Shown: positions 1 to 11,255 of the stretch, one piece after another
Layout: every line of letters starts with the position of its first letter
How positions within the stretch are numbered: the stretch's first letter is position 1
Assembly (NCBI RefSeq): GCF_012641475.1
Contig: NZ_JABAIL010000006.1
Location: forward strand, 425,292 to 489,291
DNA length: 64,000 bases
Direction of reading: 5' to 3'
Source: Flammeovirga agarivorans
GTDB lineage: Bacteria > Bacteroidota > Bacteroidia > Cytophagales > Flammeovirgaceae
Made by a program: the position numbers and the translations under genes
The notes under the pieces: generated by a model
Databases searched by the model: none
The model's input: the letters and a program-made list of their open reading frames with translations, nothing else
What the model was told of the DNA's origin: nothing

Positions 1-3000
1 AAAGGAGGTAATAGTTGGTCAAAAGTAACTACATCAGCTAATGCGAACAGTACAACATTAGAGATCCTCAACTGTGATGAATCCCATGCAGGATTTTATA
101 AATGTGTGGCGTATAGTGAAACTGTGGGGCAAGTGGTACATACTTATCAAGCAGAACTAGAGGTGATTACTATTACTGTATCAGACGGAAATTTCTGTCT
201 TGATGGAACCTCAACCCTCACTACAGTAGATTTCTCTGGTAACCCTGACGTTACTGATGTCACCTACACATGGACCGCTTCGCCTAGTGCTACCGCAGGA
301 TTGCCTTCGAATACGAATTCATCGAGTATTGAAGTACACCCAACGTATGCCGGTGAGTATACTTATTCTGTAGTCGTAGATTATACCGAAAATGGAGAGG
401 TAAGTCAATTGGCGGTATCTGCAGACTTAACGGTATTGCCTATTCCGCATGTTGATGCTACCAACTTAAAAACGGCCTTCTGTTCCAATGAAGAAACTAA
501 CATTGTATTGGAAACGATCTTTCAATACGATATCAATGATGACGACCCAAACAACCGTCAAGACAATAATAATTGGAAAAATGATCCGACAAGAGTAATC
601 AACTATACATGGACCGTTAATGATAATTCTAATGTCATTGGTTATGAAAATGGCAATATCAATAGTACTACAAACAGTACCGTTAATGCTATCAAACATG
701 TTTTAATTAATACATCGAAAACAGACCAAAAAGTAACTTACAATATTGGGGTTTCCTTAACGGATGGTTGCCCAACAGATCCACCGGTGGATATTATAGT
801 CTACGCTTCTCCAGAAGTAGACGCCGGAGAAGATCTTACGCTTTGTGAAGGAGATGAAAAAGTACTTCTAACAGGGTTTACACCATCAGATGGCGTTTGG
901 AGTGGAGACGGAATTGTACAGAATGGGAATGATTATTATTTCGATCCTCAAATGACAGGTACCGGAGAATATACATTAACACTAACTGCAACAGATGCTA
1001 ATGCTTGTAACAATTCAGATACAAGAAAAGTGACAGTCAATCCTCTGCCCACTTTTACTGCTCAGGCCGTAGCTCCACAAATTTGTTCTGAAGACAACAG
1101 TGAAATAACATTAGAAGCCATCAATTCACCTAACATTACGTATCGTTGGATTGTAAAAGACATTACTAATGTTGCTGGTGCTACAGATGGAGAAGCCACA
1201 GTCACAGATGGATTATATACGATTCAACAAAAGCTAACCAACAGTAGTTATGTAATAGGTAGTGTTACTTATGATATTACACCCGTATCAGATGGTTGTG
1301 AAGGTCTACCTAAAGAGGTGACAATTGAGGTAAACCCCACTCCTACATTAGCACCAATTGATGCTATTGAATTGTGTTCTGATATTGAAGAAAGTATTTC
1401 ATTAACTGGTGATGTAGCGAACACTACTTTCTATTGGGAAGTGATTGAAAACAATGGAAACTTAGTGGTTTCTGATGGTTCATCTACCACCTTATGGAAA
1501 TTAAAAATTGAGAATAAGACCTACCAAACACAGGTAGTGAAATATAGAATATATACTGAATATAATGGCTGTTTGGGTGATGAACAAGAAGTTATCGTTA
1601 CTGTACAACCACATGTTGACTTCACTATTGATAATCAATTACCCGAATTTTGTTCAGGTGAAAATGCTTCAGTAGATGTAAGTTCTGATATCATCAACGC
1701 TCCAATCTATTATTCATGGAAAGTGACGAACCAAAGTCCAAGTTTTACCATGTCCCAATACGATGGTTCTATAATAGCGAATGATGGTAATAGTACTGCC
1801 CTATTTCAAGAATTAATTATCAATAACACCAATCAAGATCAAACAGTGATTGTAGAAGTCACTTCTTCAGCAAACAACTGTGATGGTGAAAAACATAATT
1901 TCTCTGTGGTAGTCCACCCTACCCCAGTGGCTGAAATTATTACAACCGGAACCCCGATAGAAATTTGTGGTGATGCCAACTTACTTTTAGAAGCGAATAC
2001 TGATCACTCCTTATCAGGAACGACTTATCAATGGTTATTAGATGATGTGGAGATAACTGGAGCGATAAATCCAACCTATACAGCTACAACGGCAGGTCGA
2101 TATACCATTCAAGTTTCCTACAAAGGTTGTACATCTACTTCTGATTATTTTGAAATTATTCAAGCCTCAGATGTTCAAGCGGTCATTACACCATTAGCTA
2201 AAAGTGAATTTTGCTATGATGAAGATATTAATGTCATCATCAGTTCTCAGAATACTGCCGATGATTACATTTGGTACAAGGACAATGTAGAAATCACAAG
2301 AGGTAGTAATGAAATTACAGCTACTGAAGCTGGAGTATATAAGCTCATTACTATTGATGGTGGAGGGTGTACTTCTATACCTGACGAAGTAAGCCTAACA
2401 GTCTTACCAAAACCAACAGTAATCATTTCAGCAGACGAAAGTGTTTTTTGTATTGGAGACGTGATTTCTACCAATTTCACTGCAAGTACATCAGGAGAAT
2501 CTGGATCTTTCCAATGGCTAAAAGAAGATGATATCAGCAAGAAGTTTGTTGACATACCTGGTGAAACAAATGCTAACTATAACGGCACAGAAATAGGCAA
2601 TTATCAGCTTAGATTTACGACAACTGAAGGATGTATTGTCTATTCTAATATTTTATCGATTTCACACCATCCTATAGTTATTTCGGATGCTGGTGATGAT
2701 CAAACTGTTTGTCAGGAAAGTACTATTAGTATTGGATCTACAGCAATTGCAAATTACACTTACACATGGAAAGCGTTAACGGAAAATGCTCCAAACTTAT
2801 CTGATATAAGTAGTGCCAATCCAACGGTATTACCCACATTAACGACTATGGCTGATACTTTTGAATATGAAGTAACGGTCACCGATGTGAATACAGGTTG
2901 TCAAAATACAGATCGTGTTGAAGTAGTTGTTGCTCCATTACCAATCGTTTCTATAGATTTTTCAAATAAGGTAGTTTGGTGTGGAAATGAAGATATCAAT

Positions 3001-6000
3001 ACTGAATTAACAGCAAATATTAGTAATCTTAGCGATCTAGTTGATGTCGAATATTTATGGACCGACGAAAAAGGAACCTTATTAGGTACAGATGAAACAA
3101 TAACGGTGACGAGCGTTGGCGAATATCAGTTAGAAGTGAAAACCAATAATGATTGTATCGCTTCTACTAAAATTACTGTCACCCAATATGATGAGCAAGC
3201 ACCAGTAGTCTTGATCGATGATGTACAAGTAGAAGATAAAGAGATCTGTGATGGTGAAAGTGTTGTTCTAAAAGTGACTCCTTATGACAATAACTTAACC
3301 TATACTTGGGTCAACGAAAATGATGATCCTGTTGGTAACGGAGAAACAATCAATGTAAGCAAAGCAGGTAGTTATAAAGTAAATGTCACAATTGGTGAAG
3401 GCTGTAATGAGACCTCTGATGCTGTCGATATCATTATCAAAGAACTTCCGGTGGCTACTATTTCAACTACAAATGCGACCGATTACTGTTTGGGAGAACC
3501 TATTAATGTTTCAATCAATACCAATGAAACAGACATGGATACTTACCAATGGTATAAAGATGGTGTTATTATCAATGGTGCGAATGATAAAGTATTAATC
3601 GCAACAACTGCTGGAAGTTATACTTTAATCGTAACAAAAAATGGTTGTACATCGATTATGACTGATCCTATAGTAATTAAGGAACACAACTACCCAACGG
3701 CAACAATTGCTGCAGATCAATTATCATTCTGTGATGGGCAAGAGATCTCTGCTTTACTTACTGCAGAATCTGATATTACTGTAGCATACCAATGGCAAAA
3801 GGAAGATAACTCTGGGAATTTTCAAGATATCACAGGGGCAACTTCTAAAACATATACAGCAAAAACAGTTGGGCAATATAAGGTCGTGGTTACCTCAATA
3901 AATGGGTGTCAGACAGGATCCGAAGCTAAAGAAGTAAAACAAATTGATCTTCCATCGGTAGCTATAACTATTACCCATGGTGCTCCTGTTATCTGTGAAA
4001 ATGATTTTGCAGAACTTTCTCTTCCACAAGATCCAAGCTTTATCTACACTTGGTTTAAAGATGGTATAGAAATCCAAGGTGAAAACGAATACAGACTAGT
4101 GGTAACAACATCCGGAAATTATCATGCGAAAGTAGAACAATCTACAGGCAACGGTAATGTGAGCTGTGAAGCAGAGACAGACGTTGTGGAAATTACTGTA
4201 CAGCCTTTACCAACTTTGGTCATTACAGACCCTGGAAACATTTGTCAGTTTTCATCAAAGACCATGGTCGTTACAAGAAACCCTGATGATATTAGTGAAG
4301 GAGATATTGTATTAGAAGAATGGTCTGGAACAGACATCACCACTGAAGGTATCTTTACCCCTTCTCAAGGAAATACAACCTATACGCTTACTTATAAATA
4401 TCAATTCAAATACAATGGGGCAATATCTTCTTGCGAACAAACAGCAAGTATTGATGTATTTGTAGATGAACTACCTCAATTAGATCTATCTACTGTACCT
4501 ACCAACTTTTGTAATACAGATTCAGATATCAATCTAGATCAATATGGTCCATTTACATCATCAGATGGACTTGGCCAATGGTCAGGAAAAGGAGTTTCGG
4601 GAAATATTTTCAACCCTTCTAAAGCTGTTCTTGAGAATGGCGGTGCAGTGGGTATTATTGAATTAACTTATACTTTTATTAGTGATACAGGTTGTGAAAG
4701 TAAAACTTCGATTCAAGTCAATATCAACAATCCAGAAGATGTAACTGCAGGTCTTGAGCAAGAAATGTGTATCGGTGATGAAACCCTAGTAATGCAAGGT
4801 GCTGCTCCTTCTGGAGGTGTATGGAGTGTAGAAACTGCAGGTGCTACCATAGAAGCTGATGGTACTTTTAAACCTGAAACTTCAGGTGAATTCACTGTAG
4901 TTTATACCGTAGGAAGCGGTAGTTGTAGAGTAGAAGACAAAAAAGTAATTACTGTACATGAGATGCCTGTGATTGATGCAGGTAACAATATTGAAGTCTG
5001 CCTCAACGACCCTGCCTTTGATCTTAGAGCAAAAACATCAGCAATCTATATTGATAGTAATGAAGAAGAATGGAGTGGACAAGGAATCGTTGATGATGAG
5101 AATATCATTTTTGACCCTGAAAGTGTTGGCATTGGAAATTATGAAATAACTTTTACGTCAAAGAACCCTACTACAGGTTGTACAACAATAGACCAAGTGT
5201 GGGTAAGAGTAACTCCATTGGCTACACCTGATTTCACTTTGGCTACTGACGCGGCCTATTGTGTCAATACGGAAGCAGTCTTTATCAATAATACGTCTGA
5301 TGTTCCAGGACATACAGTTTCTTACCGTTGGGATTTTGGAGATGGCAGCGGATCTACTGAAAAAGATGGTTACCATACGTTTACCTCTGTTACAGAGACT
5401 ATTGATGTAACGTTGTATGCTATTACGGATAAGGGGTGTGAAACATCCATCACGAAAACGATCCAAATAGTAGAATCTCCTGCTGCTTTATTCACTATGA
5501 CTTATGATCCTAGTGGATGTACTCCATTGAATGTAGTATTTGATAATCAATCTGAAGGATATGCCATGAACTACCGTTGGGATTTTGGGAATGGTATTAT
5601 CTCATCCGATGAGCATCCTTCACCTATTACCTACATCAATGAAGGTCTGAACGATACGACTTATTATGTAACACTGACAGTCAATAATATTTGCGGTACT
5701 TCAGTGTTTACGGATTCTATTAAGGTGAAAGCTTTACCTATCGTTGATTTTATCGTCTCGAAGGATACAATTTGTGCTGATGAGGTAGCAGAAATGTACA
5801 ACTTCACTCAAGGTATTGCTACTAAATATGAATGGAACTTTGGTGATGGAACCCCTATTTTCACTACCACAGAAAAAGGGCTAATAGAGCATGCCTACAC
5901 CAATGAATCTTCAGAATTTATCACTAGAACTATTTCATTAACGGCCTTTAGTGATTGTGGATCAACTGTAATGAGTAAAAACGTTGTGGTGAAGCCAAAA

Positions 6001-9000
6001 GAACTTCATGCATTATTTAATGTTACCCCTCAAAGTGGTTGCGAAGGCACTGCTGTTAACATCACAAGTAATCAACTATTAGGACAGAATAAGATCGTTT
6101 GGGATATGGGAGATGGTACTATTATAGAAGATAGTATCGCTTTACAGTATGTATATGAAGAGGCAGGCAATTATACCATCACCATGTCTATTAATAACGG
6201 TTGTCATTCTGATAGCTATACACAAAATGTAGACATTAAAACTTCTCCTGAAGTAGATTTTGAAATGGTAGATGCCATTTGTATTACAGAAGGATTACAA
6301 GTTACCAATACTTCAAATAGTAGTTATACATACTATTGGGATTTTGGAGATGGAGAAACATACAATGGATATACACCTCCAGTAAAATTCTACAGTACAA
6401 CCGGACCATTTACAGTTAGACTTACAGCTACAGATCCGGTAATAGGTTGTTCAAGAACAATAAGTAAAGAAGTAGAAATTTATGCGATCCCAACAGCATC
6501 TTTTAATGTCCCTGATCAGATATGTGGCGGAGAAGAAACTACACTAACTTCTACCTCTGAAAATGTCATTTCTTATCTATGGGAATTTGAAGACGGTCAG
6601 ATATTTACTTCAGCTGCTGTCACTACAGAGATTACTTATTCTCAAAATGTTACACTTACAGTCACTAACGAGAACAATTGTCAGGATCAAAACACTCAAT
6701 TTGTGATTGTTACAGGCACACCAATTCCTGAAGATGCCCTCCCTGATTCATTGAATATTTGTATTTCAGGGTCGGAGCAAGTGTGTGTGGATCCAATTAT
6801 TGGGGCTACTGTTTATTGGACTAAAGATGGAAACCGCCTTACTGAAGACAATGAACTTTGTGTCACTGCAGATGAAGCAGGTGATTATGTTTTAGTGGCC
6901 ATTGATGAAAACACTGGGTGTACTTTTACAGATACTCTAAAAGTCAACAAATACCAACTTCATTTACCACAAGATGGTGTCTTCTGTGATACTGATGATA
7001 GTAATGTCATCTGTCCTGAATTTGATATTGAATTACCGAATAAATCAGATTTCAGTTATCAGTGGACCAATAGAAATACAGGTGAACAAGTCACTTCAGA
7101 ATGTCTTCCAACTGTTGGAATGTCTGTTGGTCTTCAAAGTTGGGACCTAACAGTTGTAGATGATAAAGGGTGTACATTATCGGGGAATACAGAATTCTAC
7201 ATTGTAAAAGAACTTGTAGCCAATGTAGAAGATAAAGAACTTTGTGATGATGGAGAGCCGGTATATCTGATCGCTCAGGATCTTAGTCATTACGATTGGG
7301 CTACTTACAGATGGTGGTCTATTTCAGATCCTTCTACAATTATTGGTACTGATGGTACTTTACTGATTGAAAAAAATGGTCGTTATGTTGCTGAAATTAC
7401 CGATACAAGATCTGGTTGTGTTGTTTTAGATACAGCTAGAGTGACGGTATATCCAACTCCTGAATTTTCAATTATTGGATACGATGGCCCACTTTGTAAT
7501 TCTATGGATACTCTAATGGTCGATAACACCAACATTAGTGGACTAAAAGTAGAATGGTCTGGTGATTCGTTTATTGGAGATCCTAATGGTTTATCCATTG
7601 TTGTTAACCAAGCTGGCGTTTATTACGCCACAGTCACAGACTTAAATAATCCTCTTTTATGTTCTAGAACAGAGATGATCAACGTTGAGGCATATCCTGT
7701 TCCACAATTGAACCTAAAAGATACCACTGTTTGTTCTGTAGATCTTCCTGCTGAACTTATCGCAGAGGATCCTGAACATGAACCTGGAGTGCAATATAGA
7801 TGGTACAATATTGATGATCCATCAACAGTATTAAGTACTGATGGAATATACTATGCTGAAAGAGCGGGTGTATATGCTGTAGAAGCCTTTAATGAAAATT
7901 CAGGTTGTAGTAATTTGGATACCGCCAGAGTTCAAGTAGACCATACGCCTACATTCAAAATTTTAGGCTACGATGCACCAACTTGTGATGAAACAGTTAG
8001 GCTTTACCTCGATAAAACACCTTCAGATTCTGTACAAGTAATTTGGTACAAAGACAATATCGAATGGGTTGTAGATCAATATGAAGTAACAGTCTTTGAA
8101 AGTGGAGCATATAGAGTGACGATGACCAATATTACGAAGCCAACACAATGTGCTTCTGAACAGATCATCAACATTTGGTTAAATGAGAAACCAACGGTTA
8201 CCGTTAATGATATCGAGACTTGTCAGGATGCAGAAGATGCACTTCTTCGCGCTTCTATTAATATTGTAGACGAGCAAAATAGATACGAATACCAATGGTA
8301 TAATATCTATCAACCCGATGATGTATTATTTAACGGTATTACATTCCCTGTAAGTGAAACAGGAGATTATTTTGTTCATGTTATCGATACTAAATCTGGC
8401 TGTCTTGTGGCGTCAGATACTGCTACTGCCATCTTAAATGCATTACCTACATTTAGTATTGGAGGTTACGATGGTCCAATCTGTGCCAAAAGTACTATTT
8501 TAAGTATTGAGGACAGAAGTTTAGTGGGCATACGTTCAGAGTGGTTCTTAGAAGACGAACTTATTGCAACGAATATCCAAAGTTATCAAATAGATCGAAG
8601 TGGACGTTATCAGATTATTCTAACAGATACAACGAAAGAGACGAATTGTACATACCAACAAGAAGTTCAAGTAGTATTGAATGATTTCCCTGAGTTAAGT
8701 ATTAATGACAATGAGGATACTCTTCAAGTCTGTAAAGGAGAAACCTTTGAGTTATTCTATCAGTCTGATAGAACCGTGGATGTTGAATGGAGTACCGGAG
8801 AAACAACTGCGTTAATTCAACCAGAAGCTACGGTTAGTCAATGGTATTCTATTGTAGCGACTGACAAGAATGGGTGTCAAAGTGAAGCCAGTATTTATGT
8901 CAATGTTCAAGAAGTGGTTATTGAACTTCCAGAGACAGCATTAATCTGTGCAAATGGAGATGATACTGAAATTGCTGTTGACCCTGGCTACAAAACCTAC

Positions 9001-9666
9001 CGTTGGGAAAATGAACTTGGTACAGTGGTTTCACAATCCAATATCCTTTCTACAAATATCACTGGGACTTATACTTTATATGTAAGTAATGAATTAGGTT
9101 GTTCTATTGAAAAGTCAATCACACTTAACGGTGTGGATGACCTTACTTTAGAAGCAACTAATTACCCAACTATTTGTGATGATGATGAGTCCGCTACCAT
9201 TCAAGTAACCGAAGGGTTTAAGTATTATTTCTGGGAAGGTTCTAGTGTTTCAACAGGACCGACTTATGAAGCTTATGAGCTAGGTACTTATGAGGTTGTA
9301 GCAGTGACAGAAGCAGGTTGTGAGTATGTATTACAAATAGATGTCACTAACTGCTGTGGGCCTGAAATTGATATGTTGGAGTCTGATAAAGGCAAAACTA
9401 TTGTCTTCACCCCTCACTCTACCCCTGGAGAAAACGACTTGTTCAAATTAGAATATAAATATGTAGATAGTTTCGAGATGAGAATTTATTCTCGTTGGGG
9501 TAATGAAGTATTCTACACAACCAATCCAGAAGATGCTTGGGATGGTAAATTCTCTGGAAAACCTGCTCCATCTGATATCTATCAAGTAATTATCAATTAC
9601 ACTGGATGTTTTGAGGGTGGCGTCAAACAAGAACAAGAAGTCATTCAACTTTACCTAGCAGATTAA
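1..9666 (+). CDS. SprB-like giant surface adhesin, C-terminal part (5' end outside window)
   Basis: The reading frame is open from base 1, so this is the last roughly 3220 residues of a larger protein. The first codons already encode an Ig-like strand (DESHAGFYKC), so the apparent GTG start at 106 is not real. The protein is a long series of Ig-like beta-sandwich repeats of about 80-100 residues with regularly spaced cysteines. Between about 5260 and 6700 there is a block of six PKD-type repeats (WDFGDG, WDFGNG, WNFGDG, WDMGDG, WDFGDG, WEFEDG). More Ig-like repeats follow, and the last ~90 codons (RWGNEVFY, then AWDGKFSGKPAPSDIYQ) match the gliding-motility-associated C-terminal domain, a type B T9SS sorting signal. 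Such proteins are exported by T9SS and act as adhesins in gliding or attachment. The gene ends one base before the PorP/SprF gene, the arrangement known for sprB-sprF. The ligand cannot be told from sequence. Confidence 0.9.
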   Translation, partial: KGGNSWSKVTTSANANSTTLEILNCDESHAGFYKCVAYSETVGQVVHTYQAELEVITITVSDGNFCLDGTSTLTTVDFSGNPDVTDVTYTWTASPSATAGLPSNTNSSSIEVHPTYAGEYTYSVVVDYTENGEVSQLAVSADLTVLPIPHVDATNLKTAFCSNEETNIVLETIFQYDINDDDPNNRQDNNNWKNDPTRVINYTWTVNDNSNVIGYENGNINSTTNSTVNAIKHVLINTSKTDQKVTYNIGVSLTDGCPTDPPVDIIVYASPEVDAGEDLTLCEGDEKVLLTGFTPSDGVWSGDGIVQNGNDYYFDPQMTGTGEYTLTLTATDANACNNSDTRKVTVNPLPTFTAQAVAPQICSEDNSEITLEAINSPNITYRWIVKDITNVAGATDGEATVTDGLYTIQQKLTNSSYVIGSVTYDITPVSDGCEGLPKEVTIEVNPTPTLAPIDAIELCSDIEESISLTGDVANTTFYWEVIENNGNLVVSDGSSTTLWKLKIENKTYQTQVVKYRIYTEYNGCLGDEQEVIVTVQPHVDFTIDNQLPEFCSGENASVDVSSDIINAPIYYSWKVTNQSPSFTMSQYDGSIIANDGNSTALFQELIINNTNQDQTVIVEVTSSANNCDGEKHNFSVVVHPTPVAEIITTGTPIEICGDANLLLEANTDHSLSGTTYQWLLDDVEITGAINPTYTATTAGRYTIQVSYKGCTSTSDYFEIIQASDVQAVITPLAKSEFCYDEDINVIISSQNTADDYIWYKDNVEITRGSNEITATEAGVYKLITIDGGGCTSIPDEVSLTVLPKPTVIISADESVFCIGDVISTNFTASTSGESGSFQWLKEDDISKKFVDIPGETNANYNGTEIGNYQLRFTTTEGCIVYSNILSISHHPIVISDAGDDQTVCQESTISIGSTAIANYTYTWKALTENAPNLSDISSANPTVLPTLTTMADTFEYEVTVTDVNTGCQNTDRVEVVVAPLPIVSIDFSNKVVWCGNEDINTELTANISNLSDLVDVEYLWTDEKGTLLGTDETITVTSVGEYQLEVKTNNDCIASTKITVTQYDEQAPVVLIDDVQVEDKEICDGESVVLKVTPYDNNLTYTWVNENDDPVGNGETINVSKAGSYKVNVTIGEGCNETSDAVDIIIKELPVATISTTNATDYCLGEPINVSINTNETDMDTYQWYKDGVIINGANDKVLIATTAGSYTLIVTKNGCTSIMTDPIVIKEHNYPTATIAADQLSFCDGQEISALLTAESDITVAYQWQKEDNSGNFQDITGATSKTYTAKTVGQYKVVVTSINGCQTGSEAKEVKQIDLPSVAITITHGAPVICENDFAELSLPQDPSFIYTWFKDGIEIQGENEYRLVVTTSGNYHAKVEQSTGNGNVSCEAETDVVEITVQPLPTLVITDPGNICQFSSKTMVVTRNPDDISEGDIVLEEWSGTDITTEGIFTPSQGNTTYTLTYKYQFKYNGAISSCEQTASIDVFVDELPQLDLSTVPTNFCNTDSDINLDQYGPFTSSDGLGQWSGKGVSGNIFNPSKAVLENGGAVGIIELTYTFISDTGCESKTSIQVNINNPEDVTAGLEQEMCIGDETLVMQGAAPSGGVWSVETAGATIEADGTFKPETSGEFTVVYTVGSGSCRVEDKKVITVHEMPVIDAGNNIEVCLNDPAFDLRAKTSAIYIDSNEEEWSGQGIVDDENIIFDPESVGIGNYEITFTSKNPTTGCTTIDQVWVRVTPLATPDFTLATDAAYCVNTEAVFINNTSDVPGHTVSYRWDFGDGSGSTEKDGYHTFTSVTETIDVTLYAITDKGCETSITKTIQIVESPAALFTMTYDPSGCTPLNVVFDNQSEGYAMNYRWDFGNGIISSDEHPSPITYINEGLNDTTYYVTLTVNNICGTSVFTDSIKVKALPIVDFIVSKDTICADEVAEMYNFTQGIATKYEWNFGDGTPIFTTTEKGLIEHAYTNESSEFITRTISLTAFSDCGSTVMSKNVVVKPKELHALFNVTPQSGCEGTAVNITSNQLLGQNKIVWDMGDGTIIEDSIALQYVYEEAGNYTITMSINNGCHSDSYTQNVDIKTSPEVDFEMVDAICITEGLQVTNTSNSSYTYYWDFGDGETYNGYTPPVKFYSTTGPFTVRLTATDPVIGCSRTISKEVEIYAIPTASFNVPDQICGGEETTLTSTSENVISYLWEFEDGQIFTSAAVTTEITYSQNVTLTVTNENNCQDQNTQFVIVTGTPIPEDALPDSLNICISGSEQVCVDPIIGATVYWTKDGNRLTEDNELCVTADEAGDYVLVAIDENTGCTFTDTLKVNKYQLHLPQDGVFCDTDDSNVICPEFDIELPNKSDFSYQWTNRNTGEQVTSECLPTVGMSVGLQSWDLTVVDDKGCTLSGNTEFYIVKELVANVEDKELCDDGEPVYLIAQDLSHYDWATYRWWSISDPSTIIGTDGTLLIEKNGRYVAEITDTRSGCVVLDTARVTVYPTPEFSIIGYDGPLCNSMDTLMVDNTNISGLKVEWSGDSFIGDPNGLSIVVNQAGVYYATVTDLNNPLLCSRTEMINVEAYPVPQLNLKDTTVCSVDLPAELIAEDPEHEPGVQYRWYNIDDPSTVLSTDGIYYAERAGVYAVEAFNENSGCSNLDTARVQVDHTPTFKILGYDAPTCDETVRLYLDKTPSDSVQVIWYKDNIEWVVDQYEVTVFESGAYRVTMTNITKPTQCASEQIINIWLNEKPTVTVNDIETCQDAEDALLRASINIVDEQNRYEYQWYNIYQPDDVLFNGITFPVSETGDYFVHVIDTKSGCLVASDTATAILNALPTFSIGGYDGPICAKSTILSIEDRSLVGIRSEWFLEDELIATNIQSYQIDRSGRYQIILTDTTKETNCTYQQEVQVVLNDFPELSINDNEDTLQVCKGETFELFYQSDRTVDVEWSTGETTALIQPEATVSQWYSIVATDKNGCQSEASIYVNVQEVVIELPETALICANGDDTEIAVDPGYKTYRWENELGTVVSQSNILSTNITGTYTLYVSNELGCSIEKSITLNGVDDLTLEATNYPTICDDDESATIQVTEGFKYYFWEGSSVSTGPTYEAYELGTYEVVAVTEAGCEYVLQIDVTNCCGPEIDMLESDKGKTIVFTPHSTPGENDLFKLEYKYVDSFEMRIYSRWGNEVFYTTNPEDAWDGKFSGKPAPSDIYQVIINYTGCFEGGVKQEQEVIQLYLAD

Positions 9667-9667
9667 C

Positions 9668-10729
9668 ATGAAAAAGTTATTTATATATTTAATGTTTATG
9701 GGGATGTTTGTTTATCAGACATCCCATGCTCAGTCTCCTCTTTTTTCTCAATACAATACCTCTAATTTGTATACCAACCCAGCTACGGTAGGTATGACGG
9801 GAAGTCCCTTTGTAGGGAAAATGGGAGTTAGAGACCAATGGAGTAACCTTGATGGTGGATACCAAACGCAATATGCAAGCTTTGAAATGAATACCTTACA
9901 AAAATTGAATGTAGGTTTTCTCGCTTCCAATGATATTGCAGGACACAATGGATTAAATACCATCAACTTATCTGGAGTGATCGGTTATGTTATACCGTTG
10001 AATAAGCCAAAACGTATGTACCATGGTAACTTATCTAAAACCTGGTATTTACAACCGGCCTTACAGCTTGGTATTATTAATAAAGCGATCCGTTCACAAT
10101 ACAAAAATATTGATGATATCAATGATGGAACACCTACTCAGAATCTCAACGGGCTTTCAGATTGGTTTCCTGAATTAGGGTTTGGCTTATTAGTGACCAA
10201 TAAAGAAACATGGTTTGGAGTGGCTGCCCATCACCTTTTCCAAACAGGAGAAGAAGTCGATGATATCAATAATGTTCTTTTACCGCCAGATGTTAGATAT
10301 ACGGTTCATGGTGGAATCTTAAAAGAGTTAAGCAGCAATGATGTTAGTGTAGGTGGTAGTTTTATTTTGAGGGTCCAAGCAGGAATCTATCAAAGTGATT
10401 TTACTGTAAATGCCTCTAAAACGATGTTGTATAAAAACAACCAAATTACCATTGGTGGCTCTTTGGGCTATAGAACATTTATCGATTCACAACAAGAATC
10501 AAATAGAGATGCTATTATTATCGGTACCTCTGTACGTTTCAATAATTTTGAGTTCGGTTATTCTTATGATTATACCATTTCCAATCTTACTCAAAATACA
10601 ATGGGCACGAATGAGTATTCGATTGTTATTTACCCATCTTGGGATAAAAAGAAAAAATGGGAGGATAAATACAAGAAACGAAACCATGTCTCTTGTCCTA
10701 GTGTAGCTGATCCAAGAAACTACCGTTAA
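9668..10729 (+). CDS. PorP/SprF family type IX secretion outer-membrane protein
   Basis: This 353-residue protein has a signal peptide ending at about residue 22 (TSHAQ). The mature N-terminus begins with the family hallmark QSPLFSQYN followed by NPATVGMTG. The rest alternates polar and aromatic beta strands, as expected of an outer-membrane barrel, and the length is typical of PorP/SprF. Family members assist secretion or surface anchoring of a specific partner with a type B C-terminal domain. Here the partner is clearly the adhesin just upstream: its TAA is separated from this ATG by a single base, so translation is probably coupled. A strong hairpin terminator follows. Family assignment is secure; the role as an SprF-like chaperone for the adhesin is inferred from context. 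Confidence 0.93.
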   Translation: MKKLFIYLMFMGMFVYQTSHAQSPLFSQYNTSNLYTNPATVGMTGSPFVGKMGVRDQWSNLDGGYQTQYASFEMNTLQKLNVGFLASNDIAGHNGLNTINLSGVIGYVIPLNKPKRMYHGNLSKTWYLQPALQLGIINKAIRSQYKNIDDINDGTPTQNLNGLSDWFPELGFGLLVTNKETWFGVAAHHLFQTGEEVDDINNVLLPPDVRYTVHGGILKELSSNDVSVGGSFILRVQAGIYQSDFTVNASKTMLYKNNQITIGGSLGYRTFIDSQQESNRDAIIIGTSVRFNNFEFGYSYDYTISNLTQNTMGTNEYSIVIYPSWDKKKKWEDKYKKRNHVSCPSVADPRNYR

Positions 10730-10746
10730 TATTGATATCCCTTTTT

Positions 10747-10777
10747 AAGCTCTTCCATATTTTGGAAGAGCTTTTTT
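10747..10777 (+). terminator. Rho-independent terminator after the adhesin/PorP operon
   Basis: A ten-base stem (AAGCTCTTCC and its complement GGAAGAGCTT) closes a 7-nt loop and runs into a T-tract, 18 nt after the PorP/SprF stop codon. Confidence 0.9.
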
Positions 10778-10847
10778 ATAAAACATATCTACAATACGTT
10801 CTTCTCTATTATTTTTATAGTGAAAGATAAAACATAAACCCAATCAC

Positions 10848-11255
10848 ATGGATAATAAAAAAATTCTATATATCGATTTAGACGGTGTAACTGTGGATTA
10901 CCAACCCTCAGAAAATAAAACAAAAGAGGGCTTCTTTTTGGAAATGTCTCCTATCGAAAATGCCCTTACTAGTATTAGAAAGCTAGCCTCACATTACAAT
11001 GTTTACTTTCTATCTACTGCCCCTTGGTCAAATCCCAATGCATGGAAAGAAAAACGATTATGGATAGAAAAGCACTTTGGAGATGATTTCAAGAAAAGGT
11101 TAATTCTGAGTCATAACAAGCACCTTAACAAAGGAGATTATTTAATTGATGACCGCCCTCATGCCAATGGTGCTGATCAGTTTGAAGGTGAATTGATACA
11201 TTTTGGAAGCGAACAATTTAAAGATTGGCAGGCTGTTCTTAATTACCTGCTTTGA
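10848..11255 (+). CDS. HAD-superfamily 5'(3')-deoxyribonucleotidase-like protein
   Basis: This 135-residue cytoplasmic protein has no signal peptide. HAD motif I is IDLDGV near residue 10, with the nucleophilic Asp and the +2 Asp. Motif II is LSTAPW near residue 56. A lysine lies in HNKHLNKGDY, and the acidic motif IV is LIDDRP near residues 100-105. This set and the short length fit the 5'(3')-deoxyribonucleotidase (NT5C-like) group, which dephosphorylates nucleoside monophosphates. Substrate specificity cannot be read from the sequence. The gene stands alone between a terminator and a 176-nt spacer, so it looks like a housekeeping gene unrelated to the polysaccharide locus. Confidence 0.85.
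   Translation: MDNKKILYIDLDGVTVDYQPSENKTKEGFFLEMSPIENALTSIRKLASHYNVYFLSTAPWSNPNAWKEKRLWIEKHFGDDFKKRLILSHNKHLNKGDYLIDDRPHANGADQFEGELIHFGSEQFKDWQAVLNYLL

Noticed and set aside
106..108. GTG at 106 as the start of the adhesin gene
   Set aside because: The frame is open upstream to base 1 and encodes a clear Ig-like strand there, so the true start lies before the window.
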